From: Hyphodiscus hymeniophilus
Lineage: Eukaryota > Ascomycota > Leotiomycetes > Helotiales > Hyphodiscaceae
Assembly (NCBI GenBank): GCA_016508695.1
Contig: VNKQ01000014.1
Location: 930,001-994,000 of the forward strand
Direction: 5' to 3'
Length of the DNA: 64,000 nt
Below the pieces are notes generated by a model. That model did not search any database, was not told the origin of the DNA, and saw nothing but the letters and a program-made list of their open reading frames with translations. This document shows, piece after piece, positions 1 through 13,101 of the stretch (positions are counted from its first letter, which is position 1; each line of letters starts with the position of its first letter). A program made the translations under genes and the position numbers.

Positions 1-3000
1 AAGAGCATATTTTATTTGGCATTTGAAGCGATGACGAGCACACACTGGGTTTCATCTTGCGTAGCTAATTAGATAGATATTTCCATTGGGTTTACACGAC
101 GATATTTTGAGCGACATTTGCTGGCATCTTAGATGGATGGGTACGCTTTGTCATTACGGTCCAGGAGGAGACCTTGAGTCTTGCACTCGTGCTGATGAGA
201 GTTCTCGATTTAGAGAGGGGCATGATGCGAAAGGCCGATGAGCAGAGCCTACGGTAGATAGTAACCAGGTAGTTTAGGTAGATAGGACTCCCCTCGTGCG
301 TTTTGCACAGTGAGAATGAAGACGAGGATACTTCTTACACCACATTACTCACACAATCCCCTCGCCTCATATTCCTCATTAAGACAGTCAGATATCAGAG
401 TCCCTCCATGCGCCTCTCTAGAACCTCGCCTGAACCCTATCCGCAAAGTTACCCGTTTAAGCAATCGCTAAATCTTATTGCATGCTTACGAAGGTACTTG
501 CATCACACTACTGTCATCCCGTCCGCCCAGAGAATACAATGGAGGCGTACTCAATATTCATGTGTGGCGGTGCGCATACTCAAGAGCTAAATTCTGGCGG
601 TCTGAATGACGGCGAAATACCACATGTAAGCACGCTCAGCTTTGCACCGCGAACGCCGGACAAGGTCAGAATGATCCTTCGCCCGTTGGTCATTCTTACG
701 ATGTTGCACTGTTACTCAACATCCCAGTACTATAGCGATAGCATCCTACTCCAGGTCTCAACTTACATCCGTCGGGGAGTCCTGAGGTCCGCGTCGATCC
801 CCCTCATGTGAGGGAGTTGAGAACTTGAGAGCTTGGAAGGGGTGTGTTTGGGATATATCTGGGATATATCCTGCGCTTCTTCCTAAGAGGGTATTTACCC
901 CGCAAATCCTACGCTACCGTACCCAGCCGTATGGGAAGGAGTAGGTCTTCCCTGTTTGAATCGCGGCTTTGTCTCGACACGTAGGACTCAGCCACTCAAG
1001 AGTCACATACCGGCAGGTGCGCATGTTCGAGACGGGAGTGTAGCTGTGGACGAAGGGTTAGATGTTATAACTCATAAGCATAACAGAAAGAAGAATAATC
1101 TATAATAGCCTTAATTTAGTAATAGTATAGAGACTGCTCTTACCATTGAGATAATCCGTCGGCTACGCGCAACCATGAATTTAGCCTATTCAGGGTTATT
1201 TCTTGAGGTTTTTCTGGAGGGTTTAATGTTGGCCTGTTTTGCAGAGTACTTTTGTACTACCGGGGAGGTTTAGTTCATGGGACTTACTCGACATAAATTC
1301 TGTCATCTAGAATGAGCGCTTTCAAGAACCCCATTGGTCCATGACATTTGAACGATTAGAGACAGGAAACAGTAACTCTCCATCGTGCTGCTTGAACCAC
1401 ACCTCGTCGCTCAATGATTACGATATTGTAAAGCAACTAAGCCAACAGCTAGATTCAAATGCCGGTTGAAACCTTCATAGCAAAGCGCAAAGCGAGGGAT
1501 ACTTGTATATAGTTCTCTTGAACAAATGCATTGGGGATCTGCGTTTCTCGGTCGTCGGGACATCTTTGCTGCCGCAATTGAAGAGGTTGATGTACCTTCT
1601 GGGCCTGTCATATAGACGAGTTGTGCATGCACGAGATGCTTTGAATCACACCGCATGCCGTAGAGCCCTTAACACGGGGATATAACCTTCCACTACCACC
1701 ACGTTTGTGATTGTTTCTATTTAAGGGTGTATGGCGCAAAGGGTAAGGAAATATGAGGGGACTCTATGCACTTGCAGCATCGTCGACTCGTCCCCAGCGA
1801 CAAGAGAGAAATGTTCTGTACAGGGTTACGACTTTGAATCTTTGAACCTTTGGATGAACAAATTGGAACTTCTTCGGCGCAATACTGCCGCTTATCTTCC
1901 TCTGTGACCTCTTATAACATGCTGAACGACAACGCACGGAATGGCCGAGGCTGGATGCTTGCTAGATGATTACTCTCATAGACTATAAAAACTTTGAGCT
2001 CATGAAAATTCTCTTTAACAGTTTCACTCGGCATGACAGAACATGAGCTGATGGTGTCTTGGCTTGGTCCGTACTCAAGAGGAGGTTTGCGAGGCGGCGG
2101 AGATGCTCGAGACAGTTTCTTCCTGAGAGATATTTTGGGATTTAAGCTTGGTAGCGTTGAGCTAAAAAGCTTGGCAAGCTAACCCTCGGCTCACTAGTAG
2201 TAATGGGTGCTTCTGCGTGGGTTTTTGGCAGAAAACACCAAATACCAAACACCAAAGCAAAAAACTAGGAACATCACAGCAAGTGCTCCGTACTGTACAA
2301 AGGTCGACCGCGACCATGACTGTGAGGAGTTAGGACGTGCTGATCTCTCGACAACCCGCGTCCGAAGAGGTATCCACCCATTGGCTTTGACTGTACGTAG
2401 CGTCATCCAGAAAGCAAGGGCACACAGCCACTCGCTGCACTCAGATCCTTTGGACAGGGTATCAATCATCTGGATTGAGTCTTCACCGCCCTTACGCTGC
2501 CTCATCCTCGCCTCAACGCGAAGCTGCGAGAAGCATCACCGTCTTGGACGGCCTGGATCCGGTTAGAATGCGATTTTACCAATGTGATACTAGGCAAACT
2601 CGAAAATCTCTTCATCAGCCATCTTCAGTCTGAAAGCGGAAAGGAGTCATTGGCATAGACTTGGCCCTACCCGCCGTTCTACTGAGGCACTCGAGTCTTG
2701 GGGTCAAACAAACGACTCGAAAGAAGCTCGAAGTCGGTCGTCTACTGTCAGAAGTAAAAATGGCAAGGTCAACGGTCCCAGCTGCATCTCGATCAAGTCG
2801 ATCTCCAGAGTCTCTATATAGAAGAATTACACGGTGAAGTGACTACATCCAGGACGTCCTCCGACCGTTTTTTCAAACGTTTGACGCTCTCCATCACAGG
2901 GGCTGGTTGACACAGGTGGCTAGAGGCCGGATAGACAGCTGTTCGGCCACTCAGGCCCGCCGAAACAAACCCACACGGAGTTCCGTACGGTAGGGACGCT

Positions 3001-6000
3001 TAATCATGCCTCAATATTCTTCGACATGGGCTCAAGGTTCTTCCTCAGGTTGCCCGTGCCAAACGCAAACCCTCGGAGACTTGGAGTGCATGAGAAAATC
3101 GCTGGCGAGTCTCACCGCCTTCTGGTTCATTGACTTGTCGGGTGACCTCCTACAAGCCCAATGCGGAGAGCGTTCAGCCAGTATGAAGGCCTGTGGATTG
3201 CCGACATGCATTGACGACTACAGCATGTTAAGAGTCAAGACTTTCGGTTACAGGTCTTGAGCCGATATCCGACGAAAAATGGGGCGAACAGCGAGTGCAG
3301 TACTTCCTACCACTGCGAGCATTTCCACGGCGTCGTCGCGATGACTTTCCTAATGCATACAAAAATATTGTCGTAGAATATCGGAAGCAGTCAGAAGAAG
3401 ACCCCTCATGCGATAAGGCGTTGATTATGTCTTACATGAGCGGTCCAAATTTGAGTCAAGGCGGTGAAGGTGTGGCCTCAGACCCTTTTCGAACACCACG
3501 CAGTTATTACGCAGTAACGCAGGTCGTCCTCCTTCGGAACCTCCTTCAGAGCCAAAGACATACGGAGCTGACCCTATACAAGTCTGAATATCACGGCGAC
3601 AGCAATACTCGGCGGTGCTGTATAGTTACGAAGAATATCAAAGGTTTCAAAGCTCAGCCTTCCATGCTACGTTGTATTCACGGCGAAGAAAAATGAACCG
3701 GGCCGGGAAGCGGCTTTCTAGAAGATCCAAAATTAGCATCAATGCTTCTAACGACATTCTTCCATGCATAAGCTCCATGCCGCTTGCCCGAATGCAGCAA
3801 TTAGCTTGGTAGCAGAACCGCCAATTAAGACGAGTAGATCTCGACAGATCTGACATTGCAAGGAGATCCGCTGCAACATAGCACAACAAAATGACAAAGA
3901 TATTATCAAACTAAAGGTTCTTACACAGTCCATCGCAACCTATACGGGGCAGAGGCTTCAGCTGAACTCATTGAGTATTCACGATATGTAGTGGAGAAAA
4001 GGCGGCAGTAAACCGGCCATCCACTCCTTATGACGCACGAAGGCGAGGAACCCCGAACGCTCCTTCCAAGAATCTAACGGTTGGGAGGAAATTCCGATGG
4101 ACCATCGGAATCCAAAACACCATTCTGATGCAATGCCTTAGCGTTGTCCTAGAATATGGACATCGAGCGAGGATATCCAATTACACGATTGTACGGCCCT
4201 GAATTCTTATTTTGGCCGATTTAATGATCAGAATAAGACCACATTTAATGGCGGAATTCTAAAGTTGCCACAACCTGGTGAGTAATCGTCCGATATCTCT
4301 AAGTAGATCGTTTAGAAATCTCTACATCCGTTCACAAGCATGATTCCATTGCCGAATATACTAGTAGCTGGTTTCACCGTTACTCACCGACCGGGTTTAT
4401 GGAATCAGGAACCTCGAAAAGGCTATGAACAGAATCGTCAAGACGAGCTACGCCGAGGCAAATTCAAACTTTAAACTTTACTCGATCCCAAAAGAAGATA
4501 TTTGTTTGCAGCAGGAACATCGATGATCGGTCCCAACGGATTCTCTCAGCCTCTTGCAGCGTGGCAGGAAAAGGATGTTAGAGACCTTCCAACGCAGAGC
4601 AAGCATGTACTCCAGGTTTCAAAGCATATGCTTAAGGTGGTTAAGCATAACAGGCATGATTCCTGCAGGATTTACCTGAAACAAAGCTGTTCGGGTTAAG
4701 GACTGCTTCGCGATTCGGGCGAAACTAAACCGAATTCATTGTCACGATACCTCGCGGTCCCGTAGTAGCCTTGCAGATCGAGAGCATAGCCTTGCCCTCG
4801 AGAATAATGCAAAGGCAAATTTCGCCGTACGCCGCGAAGCATTTGTATATCCGGTGCAACCCTACAACTTTGGACCGGCCTCCCCTGCCGCGCATCATCA
4901 TTGCGCACCCGCCAAGGTGGACCCCTCGCCCGTACTGCCTAGGTAGTAAGGCGTTGCGTAGAGTACACCGTCACTTCTGGAGGTGTCGACGGGTAAAGTT
5001 AGTGGACGGGGACTAGTGCGGGGGCGGAGTCGTTGCAGTACAGTACAAGCGAACAGCGACCTCGAAGGGTAAGGTAGGAAAGGTAGTAAGTTCTTGGCTC
5101 ATACCTTAGGTATTCACATCTACATCTACGCCCACGACCACACTTACATCCAATCCAGAAACGGTAATTATGTTACACGGACAAGAGACACGCTGTCTTA
5201 CCCGGCCCCGAGAAGCAAACAAACTCCCCACAGTACTGACCAGCCCGAATACCCGATGCAGTGGTCAGGTTGAGCTACGCTTGGAAAGGATGCCATGTTC
5301 TGTCCACCGTCGGCGTCTTCCACCAGGTGTTAGGCCGCAGAAAGTGCTGAAATACAGAGATCTGTTGCGAAAGAGAGAGCCGAGGTGGCAGGCGGTGGAC
5401 AGTACGGATTCGACCTTCTCATTCGCCAACCGCTAACCGACTGAGGTAGGCAAGGTATCCATTCCTTTCACCCAAGTGACCCAGGTAAGTAGGTAGGGGT
5501 GGCAAGAGGGGGGCAAGAGCGGGCCAACAAAGAAGTTGGTGAATGATGACATATAACTCCTTCGCTAGCTAGTTCGAGTAACTACCCCTACTACTTCAAG
5601 TAATCAGGATTTATTTTTGGAATCACATCCGAACGCCGCCGGTAACAGACATGCCTGCCTTACCTTAATCCGAGTTCACCACCACATAAGGTCCACATCA
5701 CACAACGCGTCTTCTGATCTATCTTTCGCCCGGTGGGTGGGTGGGTGGTGTAGCCATTCTTCAGTGCGTATGCTGAGCGAATGATGAGCAGCCCAGCCAG
5801 CTATTAGCCAATCCACTGGGTGGTATGCTTTGTGCAGCATGGTGAGCGAGGGGTGCTTTCCAACAATGTGCTCAATGGTGATGGGGTTTGGACAAGAAGA
5901 GTTTGAGCTAAGGCCGGGGGGCTGGGAGCCATGTCGAGGGATTTTCAACCTACTTCGTAGTTATTCTAAAAAGGGTAATGTTGGTGCCTTCCTCTCGGCT

Positions 6001-7325
6001 CAAAGCGTTAAGCTTTCCTCGTTTGCCCTGCCACAGGTTCCACTATTGTACTATTTTGCTAGTCCACGCCAGATCTCACCCCAAAAATCTTAGGAGTTAG
6101 GTCCTTCTTTTAACCATTTCGAGTGTCAAATCTACCCGCAGGCCTCATATGTCTGTTGCTCCTTGGTGGTGTGTTTCTGGTGTCATGGCATGGCATGGCG
6201 GCGACATGGGCATGCCAGTCATGTCAAACACGGCTATCCGCTTACCCACAACCATACCACCACCACTCATTGACTCCACGCCCAAGACGGATTCGAGCGG
6301 CTGATTTGTACCTCCGTACATCCTTTGTCGATGACCATCACTACTGGGTGGTCATGCTGTTGGTCATGATCTTCTCCACAGCATCTTGCCGTCCATCACG
6401 CTACGCCCCTTTTTTCTTCGTTTTTTTATTGTTTACTACTATTATTATCATTATGGGGAAGACCAGTGATACCACCCAACCTCCCACCCACACACACCCA
6501 CCTACCCAACCCAGGATTCATATGCACAACCTTCCCTACATCCTAGCAAGCGCCGACTCTCCGCTTCCTCCGCCTGCCTTAGCCACGCTCACTTGACTCT
6601 ATGCGGTTTTTCTGCCGTACGGCCGGCACAACTCGCTCTCAGTATTAGAAGCCCGGCGTCGCCAGCCAAATATCCATCTTGAAAAGGTTCATTCGAACAG
6701 AACAGACATCCAACCATACACTCGCTGCAGCAACTGCTCACCCATCACATTCGCTCTTGTGTCTTTCTTTGAGGAAGCCCTCGTTGGCTCCTGTCACTCG
6801 CTTTGCGTTACGTAGCCCTCACTCAGCCCTAGTCCTACAGCAAGCCTTCGGAGGAATTCTTTCTCGCAGCTTTGACTAACGCTCGCTGATTACCTTTCTC
6901 GAAATACTTGCGTAACCAGCATATCGACCCAGGCTTCTCCGGTTGCAGAACATTTCCACCGTTTATGCTTATTTCTCCCTGAGCTGCCTGGTCCCGTCAC
7001 TTCCATAGAGCGCAGCTACGTTGCCTTCAGCTGCTGCGACATCCACATCTGGCAGTTTTGTGACAACAAGAGAAATCCCGGTACTTTGTGTACGGCCTTA
7101 TTGCAATCACATTCGCTTTGGATTAGAAGGTTGGTTACATATAGCCGGCAGCCTCGGGGTCTTTTAAAACCTTTGGTCCTTGGCTTGTCTGTTCTTCTAC
7201 AACATCGATCCATCTTCGCCAACATTTCAGTCTATCAAATTTAAGGTAGAAGCCTCGTCGTTGGCTTTCACTCGTTCAAGCCTCGTCCGTCGCCTTCTAT
7301 CAAAACTTCTTCAGCCTCGTCTAAA
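1..7325. other. Gene-free 7.3 kb stretch
   Basis: No open frame here gives a recognisable protein, and most are shorter than 135 codons, start without ATG, or overlap other frames. The stretch holds an AT-rich patch near 1,070-1,150, a 9-bp inverted repeat at 4,627-4,649, two copies of the TACTGTAC-type motif (2,291 and 5,038), several GGTAGGTA-like runs (about 5,080-5,500), and a T-rich/CA-rich low-complexity block at 6,405-6,510. The last 700 bases are pyrimidine-rich and could be promoter and 5' leader of the regulator that begins at 7,326. I cannot exclude decayed repeats or non-coding transcripts. Confidence 0.6.
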
Positions 7326-9514
7326 ATGGCTGGCCCCGGTGGTGGACCCCCTCGTAGGAGGTATGGTCTCATTGATAGCTGTTCATGCGGATATATTCTA
7401 ACACGATAATAGCCACACCAAATCACGCAAAGGTTGTGAGACCTGCAAGCGTAGACACATTCGTTGTGACGAGAACTTCCCTCAATGGTATGTGTATATC
7501 AAGATTCCACTTGTGTGGACATTTACTCCGTAAGGGGAACTCATACTTACTCTATGGCAGTCGAAACTGTACGAAGCATAACTGTCGTTGTCCTTATATG
7601 GATATGCCTGTCCAAGAAGAACGTGCTTCAACTCCTGAGAAAGCGGATCTTCTGTGGACACCAGAAATTGAGGCAGAGATTGAACTTTGGCAGCAGACTG
7701 GAAATTTCCCATTCCCAGATCTCTACATTTACCCCGCGCCAGCGCCGCAATTCTTCTCTATTGAGGATCTTCGTCTCATCCACCATGTCGCCTCTGTTTC
7801 TAGCGAGTTGGGAATGCACGATGCAAGCAATTTCACCATCTGGACTCGACAGATCCCACTGTAAGCGGCAAACATGGAGGCGGCTGAGTTGAAGTTGCAG
7901 CTGACAAATGATTAGTTTCCTCAGGATTGGGTCCGATTACAACTTTGTCATGCATGCATTACTAGCGCTCTCAGCGACGCACCTAGCTTGGCTTACAGAC
8001 TGCCCCCTGACAGCCAACATGGCGTACGAGCATCGAGGAATTGCCCTAAAGGGTTTGCACGAGGCCATCGGAGCCTTCTCCCACCAGAACTCTGATGCCG
8101 TTCTCGCGGCCTCGCTATTGCTATCCTGGCAAGCAACTGAATGGTATGTCAGCCTGACAAGAGTTACTAGCATGGAGTTAACGAAACATGCAGGCGCGGT
8201 TGGACTCAATTAATGCACGGGACATCATCTGTATGTTACAAGACACATCCCTATCAACCTGGGGCATGTTACTAATGTTCTGTCAGGTTATTGATGCTAT
8301 GCAACCATGGAAGAACGAGTCCCAATTCGGCGATTTTATTGCTGAGCAGAGCACTTTCCCAACTGCACCACCCTCGCCAGCTCCTGGATCCAAGAAGCTC
8401 AGCAACCCGCGAAAGGCGGATCTTGACTCCTTACAACGCGCCTACGCCCAGCTTCAGAAAGTCGAAACCCACTTGAAAGAGAGTGGAGAAGATGTGAAGG
8501 CAATTCAACAGCTGATGAGCTTTGTCAGGGGTGTTCGAAAGGTGTCTCCGAATCACACCGCTGCCCAGCGCTTCGAGATGTTGAATCCACTTAGGGCTTG
8601 GCTGTTCTGGCTTCCGGTCATGTTCTTGCAGCAGACTCGGGGTTCCCCATCAGCTCTGGTCATTCTCGCTCATTACTACACGGTTGCATTGGTCGTTGAA
8701 CCCTTGTTTCCCGAAGTTGGCGCGGCATACTTTGGGAGCTTGTCATTGGGTCCCATCGAGGAGATTGCTCGAAGACTATTCTCGATCAATGTCTCACAGA
8801 CTTCTGAGGCCGACTTGCAGACTCCACTCAACCTCATGGAGTATCCTATAGACATGGTTTCCAAGTTCCGGAATCGCATGGGATGGGTGCAACCGGAACG
8901 CACCGCGTCCTTTCCGAGCTTTCCCAGCAGCACTTACGGAATGGAGGATCACTACTCAACTCTCTCTCCATACGGCAATCCTGCTTTCACTTATAGCCAA
9001 GAGCACTTGATGACAATGCCCCCTGACGCTGTGTCTGCCACCGCGGCTAGTCCATTGAGCCTGGATCCGTTCTCTAATGTCTACTTGGGCATTCCTTCGC
9101 CAAGCGGGTTTGGTGGCTACCATAGCCCGGCTTCTTCGAATTTTGGGGAGGGCTCTGTAATCTACAGTGACCATGGGGACGATTTTGCTCTTTATGAACA
9201 GGGTCCAGGTTCCAACTTCGGGGGGTACGTTCTGCCGACCGTGTGGATATAATGCTCGGAGGGACGATTTTAACACTACGCCCAGAACTCCACCTTTGAT
9301 CAAATTTGAACAACATTCGCAAGAAGGACAATTCCGCCAAGTCAAATTCGAGCCGCAATCACACGATCAGCAGCAACACATGCAGCAACAATTTCCTCAA
9401 ACGCCACATCTTCCGTCCTATCCTCCTCGCACCTCTGCTCCGGTTGAGCCCCAGGGGAAGGGCAAAGCACCGGAGCGACGTAATAACCCACCTGCCCATC
9501 ATAATACGCCATGA
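7326..9514 (+). CDS. Zn2Cys6 transcription factor
   Basis: Predicted nuclear DNA-binding regulator, about 613 aa. Exons: 7326-7360, 7413-7487, 7561-7860, 7916-8143, 8194-8230, 8287-9224, 9286-9514; every junction keeps frame. The binuclear zinc cluster is complete: Cys20, 23, 30, 37, 40 and 47 with spacing C-x2-C-x6-C-x6-C-x2-C-x6-C, preceded by basic residues. Intron 2 splits the codon of Cys37. The central part (exons 3-6) is helical, with stretches such as MHALLALSATHLAWL and AASLLLSWQ, typical of the fungal regulator middle domain of the sterol-uptake (UPC2-like) group. The C-terminus is rich in Gln and Pro, as in activation domains. The start is the first ATG in frame, a few codons before the finger. 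Target genes cannot be inferred; the UPC2-like placement is a family resemblance only. Confidence 0.87.
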
Positions 9515-10303
9515 TTTACGACCTGCATTTCGCCGCATCGAGATTTACCAATCGCTATAATATTTCTGTTTTGAATACAAATTCAACGACTCTCCTTCTC
9601 AGATTACGACCTTTACGATAACGCTATGATATTGTACGAATACTAGCACCCACGTTCCTTGATACCCCGGAAGAGCGAGCATATTGCATGGATACGGAGT
9701 TGAGATTTATAGCTCAGGCATGAGCCGAAAATGTTTTGGATTGATTGGCGTTATAAAGCGATCCCTGTATTGAGATTCAAAGTATCGCTGATCCAGCAAG
9801 ATGTATCAGAATGAAACTACTCACTGCTGTACTTGGTACTCCTTCGTTTGATGTGAATTCACCTATGCTTCTGGTGCTCCAAACTTGGCTGGCTATTCAT
9901 ATTCATAAGGCCGAGGCATGCTGAGGTTGTTGATGCTAATCTGAAATGGGTCCAATTCCTGATACCGAACATAAAGATGGTTAACAAGCCCTCATAGTTA
10001 AACGATTGGGACTTGACTTATTCAGGACTACTTTGATCAACGGCGAGGATGCTTTTTCGACGGATTTTGGATCGCAGAGTTCGACAATGTAGAATATTAC
10101 AGAGTTTTGGTTTAAATGACACGAATCATTGGGAATCTTTAAACGGTTAGGATCTGATAAACCAATCTCCCAACCTGGAAGGACTTCAAAGGACAGTCTC
10201 GTGACCGAGCGTCATCGGATGTGGCTTGGCTCCCGCACTTGTTCGTCAAAGCTCCAGCAACTTGGAAATCGGCCAAACAGAAGGACTTTCAGCGGCATTC
10301 AAG
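9515..10303. other. Intergenic region, no gene seen
   Basis: Space between the Zn2Cys6 gene and the UCHL5-like gene, both on +. It should hold the terminator of the first and the promoter of the second. I see no supportable open frame or structured element. Confidence 0.6.
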
Positions 10304-11365
10304 ATGAGTGGTGGATGGAATACCAGTAGGCCTTTCAAACCCTTCTCAAACTTCAGCTCGCTAACACAATCACAGTCGAATCCGATGCGGTCGGTGCCAG
10401 AAACGGAAGAGCTGTCAATTACCGCTGACATCTTCTAGGGTGTCTTCACCTTTCTCCTCGACAACCTCGGAGTTAAGGACGTTCAATTCGAAGAATTAAT
10501 AGCTCTCGATCCTTCCTTCCTTCACCAACTCTCCCCCGTCTATGGCGTCATCTTCCTCTTCAAATATCCCACTGGCGAGAAAGCCAATCGTGACGGTACG
10601 CCGAAAGACGGCCAATACGATTATGCAGCGGCCGAGAACCTTTTCTTCGCCGCGCAGACTATCCAGAATGCGTGTGGCACCCAAGCTCTACTCTCGGTGC
10701 TGTTGAACAAGGACGGCGAGATCGAGGTGGGGACCCAGCTAAGAGAGTTCAAGGAGTTCACTGCTGGCTTCCCGGCGGAGTTCAGAGGCGAGGCGCTGAG
10801 CAATTCGGAATTGATCAGGGATGTGCACAATAGCTTTGCGAAGAGCAGCCCATTCGTTGATGAGACGCAACGTATGGCTACCGAGGACGACGACGTCTAT
10901 CACTTCATTGCATATACACCCATCAACGGCATCCTTTACGAGTTGGACGGTCTCCAGCCAGCGCCTATCGCCCACGGCGCGAGCACGTTTGAGGAGTTCC
11001 CCGAGAAAGTCATACCAGTGCTGCAAAGGAGGATTGAGAGATACCCCGCGAATGAGATTCGGTTTAATTTGTTGGCGATGGTGAGGGATTTGAGGGTCAG
11101 GGCGAGAGAGATTGGTGACCAGGAGATGCTGTTTAGGGAGGAGACGAAGCGGAATGATTGGATGTTTGAAAACGCGTTGCGGAGGCATAATTTTGTGGGC
11201 TTTGCCGGTGAGGTATTGAAGGGGGTCATTGGGGAGAAGCTAAAGGAGGGTCCGGAGTCTTATGAGAAGTGGATTGAGGGTGCGAAGGAGAAGACGAAAC
11301 AGAGATCAGAGGATCAGAAGAAAAAGGGTGGTGCTACTGATGAGGATGAGGACATGATTGGATGA
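10304..11365 (+). CDS. uch2: Ubiquitin C-terminal hydrolase, UCHL5/UCH37 type
   Basis: Cysteine protease (peptidase C12) that removes ubiquitin; in the family it works at the proteasome cap (RPN13) and, in animals, with INO80. Exons: 10304-10325, 10376-10389, 10439-11365; about 320 aa, close to human UCHL5 (329) and fission yeast Uch2 (300). The catalytic triad is Cys91 (QNACGTQ), His167 (YHFIAY) and Asp182 (YELDGLQ), with the same spacing as human Cys88/His164/Asp179. The N-terminus reads MSGGWNTIESDAGVFT, matching the family start, which fixes the two tiny first exons. The C-terminal helix (RRHNFVGFAGEVLKG) and the Lys/Gln-rich tail after it match the UCHL5 tail that blocks the active site and binds partners. 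The second donor is GTCGGT, weaker than consensus but required by the frame. Confidence 0.93.
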
Positions 11366-12039
11366 GCATGTGCTGGGAAAATCTCGATTTTGGCAATGAA
11401 AGACCTGGGATAGTTTTAGGAAGTGCATAGGAAGGCGTCAAGAGGACTTCGATGACGAAGATTTGATCCGATCAAAGACCATGAAGATGGATGATAGACC
11501 TCAATCGAAAATGCCACATGGTGTATTGAATCCAGCAGTGCCAATCCGTCAAGATCGAGCTTGGAGGTTTTACTCACATTGATCAAGCGGTTTGAATTAA
11601 GCTCCAAGCGGGGAAGGACAGGTGAGAGTATTGATACCACTTCCATCACTCACAACCTTGAGCGATTCGGCTCTGGACCTACTCTTGATTTCCCTTCCCA
11701 TGGAGGGAAAAATGTAGCCATATTATTAGGGGTAAAAGTTACAATGAACTTCCTCCGAATCATCGGTGACAATGCAATGCATCTTTCCTGAAAGAACTTG
11801 GGAATTTCCTCCCGTCCAACATTTTCTCTTGCTCTCTTGGTGTTCCACCTGTTCGGCTACAGCTCGTTGACAAATCCCAATATCCAGGCCCCTGAAATGC
11901 CTCGGCAATAAAGCTTGCGGCCGAGCCATCAAAGTAAGCTTACTTCCCCACAATACTCATGAGCTTCTGTCTTCATCCCCTCATTGTTCCTTTTAGCTTT
12001 CAATTTATATGTAATAAATCACGTTAGAACTCAGTCAAG
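11366..12039. other. Intergenic region, no gene seen
   Basis: Between the UCHL5-like gene and the short-chain dehydrogenase, both on +. Only short frames without recognisable protein. It should carry the 3' end of the first gene and the promoter of the second. Confidence 0.6.
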
Positions 12040-13052
12040 ATGTCAAAATACGATACTGAGCTCAACGACTTTCCCAGTATCTTCTCCCTCAAAGGAAAAG
12101 TCGTCGTCGTAACAGGCGGTTCTCGAGGTTTAGGTCTCCACGCAGCCTCTGGGTAGGTGATTCATGTCCCCTTCCCTTTCCCCACTCTCAGGCATTCAAA
12201 TATAATCTAACAGCCCCCCAGGTTTCTCCAAGCGGGCTGCTCAAAAGTCTACATTACCTCCCGCAAAGCCTCTGCCTGCGAGGCTGCAGTCAAAGCCCTC
12301 AATGCGCTCCCCAACCTCGCCCCCGGCGCAAAAGCCATCTCCGTGCCGGCAGACAGCGCGAAGGTAGAAGGCGTGGAGCATCTGCTCAAGGAGGTCGCGA
12401 AGACGACGGACCACGTCGATATCTTATTTGCCAATGCGGGCGCAACGTGGGGAGAGGCATTCGACACGCACCCCGACTCCGCATTTGCGAAGGTTATGGA
12501 TTTGAACGTGAAGAGTGTCTTCAACACCATCAGACTGTGAGTTCTTCTGGACTCCCCTACGGTGAGAGGAGGAGGATGTGCTGATGCGAGGCTAGTTTTG
12601 CTCCCTTGCTGCAGAAGAAGGGAACAGTTGCGGATCCCAGTCGGGTCATCATCACGGCATCCGTCGCGGGCCTGGGCGTCGGCTCCCTGGGGAAGAACGC
12701 GACGTTCGGATACTCGGCGTCCAAGGCTGCTGTCATCCATCTCGCGAAGAACCTGGCCGTCGAGCTCGGCCCGAGGCATATCCTCGTTAACTCTATCGCG
12801 CCGGGCTTCTTCCCGAGCAAGATGGCGAGCGAGTTGATCAATCTGAGCGGTGGCGTCGAGGCGATGGAGGCCAAGAACCCGAGCAAGAGACTGGGGAGGC
12901 CGGAGGACATTGCGGGGTTGGTCGTCTTCCTGAGTAGTAGGGCTAGTTCGCATATCAATGGAGCCACGATCACAGTGGATGGTGGGGAGGTCTTGGCGAG
13001 GGGGGGCATGGCTGAGGCTATGCAGGAGGATGATGCGAAGGCGAAACTTTAA
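12040..13052 (+). CDS. Short-chain dehydrogenase/reductase (RhlG-like)
   Basis: NAD(P)-dependent oxidoreductase of the classical SDR family, about 294 aa. Exons: 12040-12152, 12222-12536, 12596-13052. The cofactor loop is TGGSRGLG (residues 25-32), the NAG motif is in FANAGATWG, and the catalytic set is Ser165, Tyr182 and Lys186 (YSASK). The C-terminal NSIAPGFFPSKM and VDGGE segments are typical of this fold. The closest named group I recognise is the fungal proteins called rhamnolipid-biosynthesis 3-oxoacyl-ACP reductase (RhlG-like); that name does not prove a substrate. There is no targeting peptide, so it is probably cytosolic. It converges on the methyltransferase gene that follows, with only 49 bp between stop codons, so the 3' ends of the two transcripts probably overlap. 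Confidence 0.92.
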
Positions 13053-13101
13053 ATTGGGATATTTCAACGAAGATAATGCAACGATGGACATTTTGAGTAG
13101 A

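Noticed and set aside
3295..3696. 133-codon frame in the gene-free region
   Set aside because: No domain, no splice partners, composition like random sequence.
6123..6596. 157-codon frame with a hydrophobic start
   Set aside because: Begins with GTG, crosses poly-T and CA-rich low-complexity DNA, and matches no family.
12249..13091. 280-codon minus-strand frame
   Set aside because: Shadow of the GC-rich short-chain dehydrogenase exons on the + strand.
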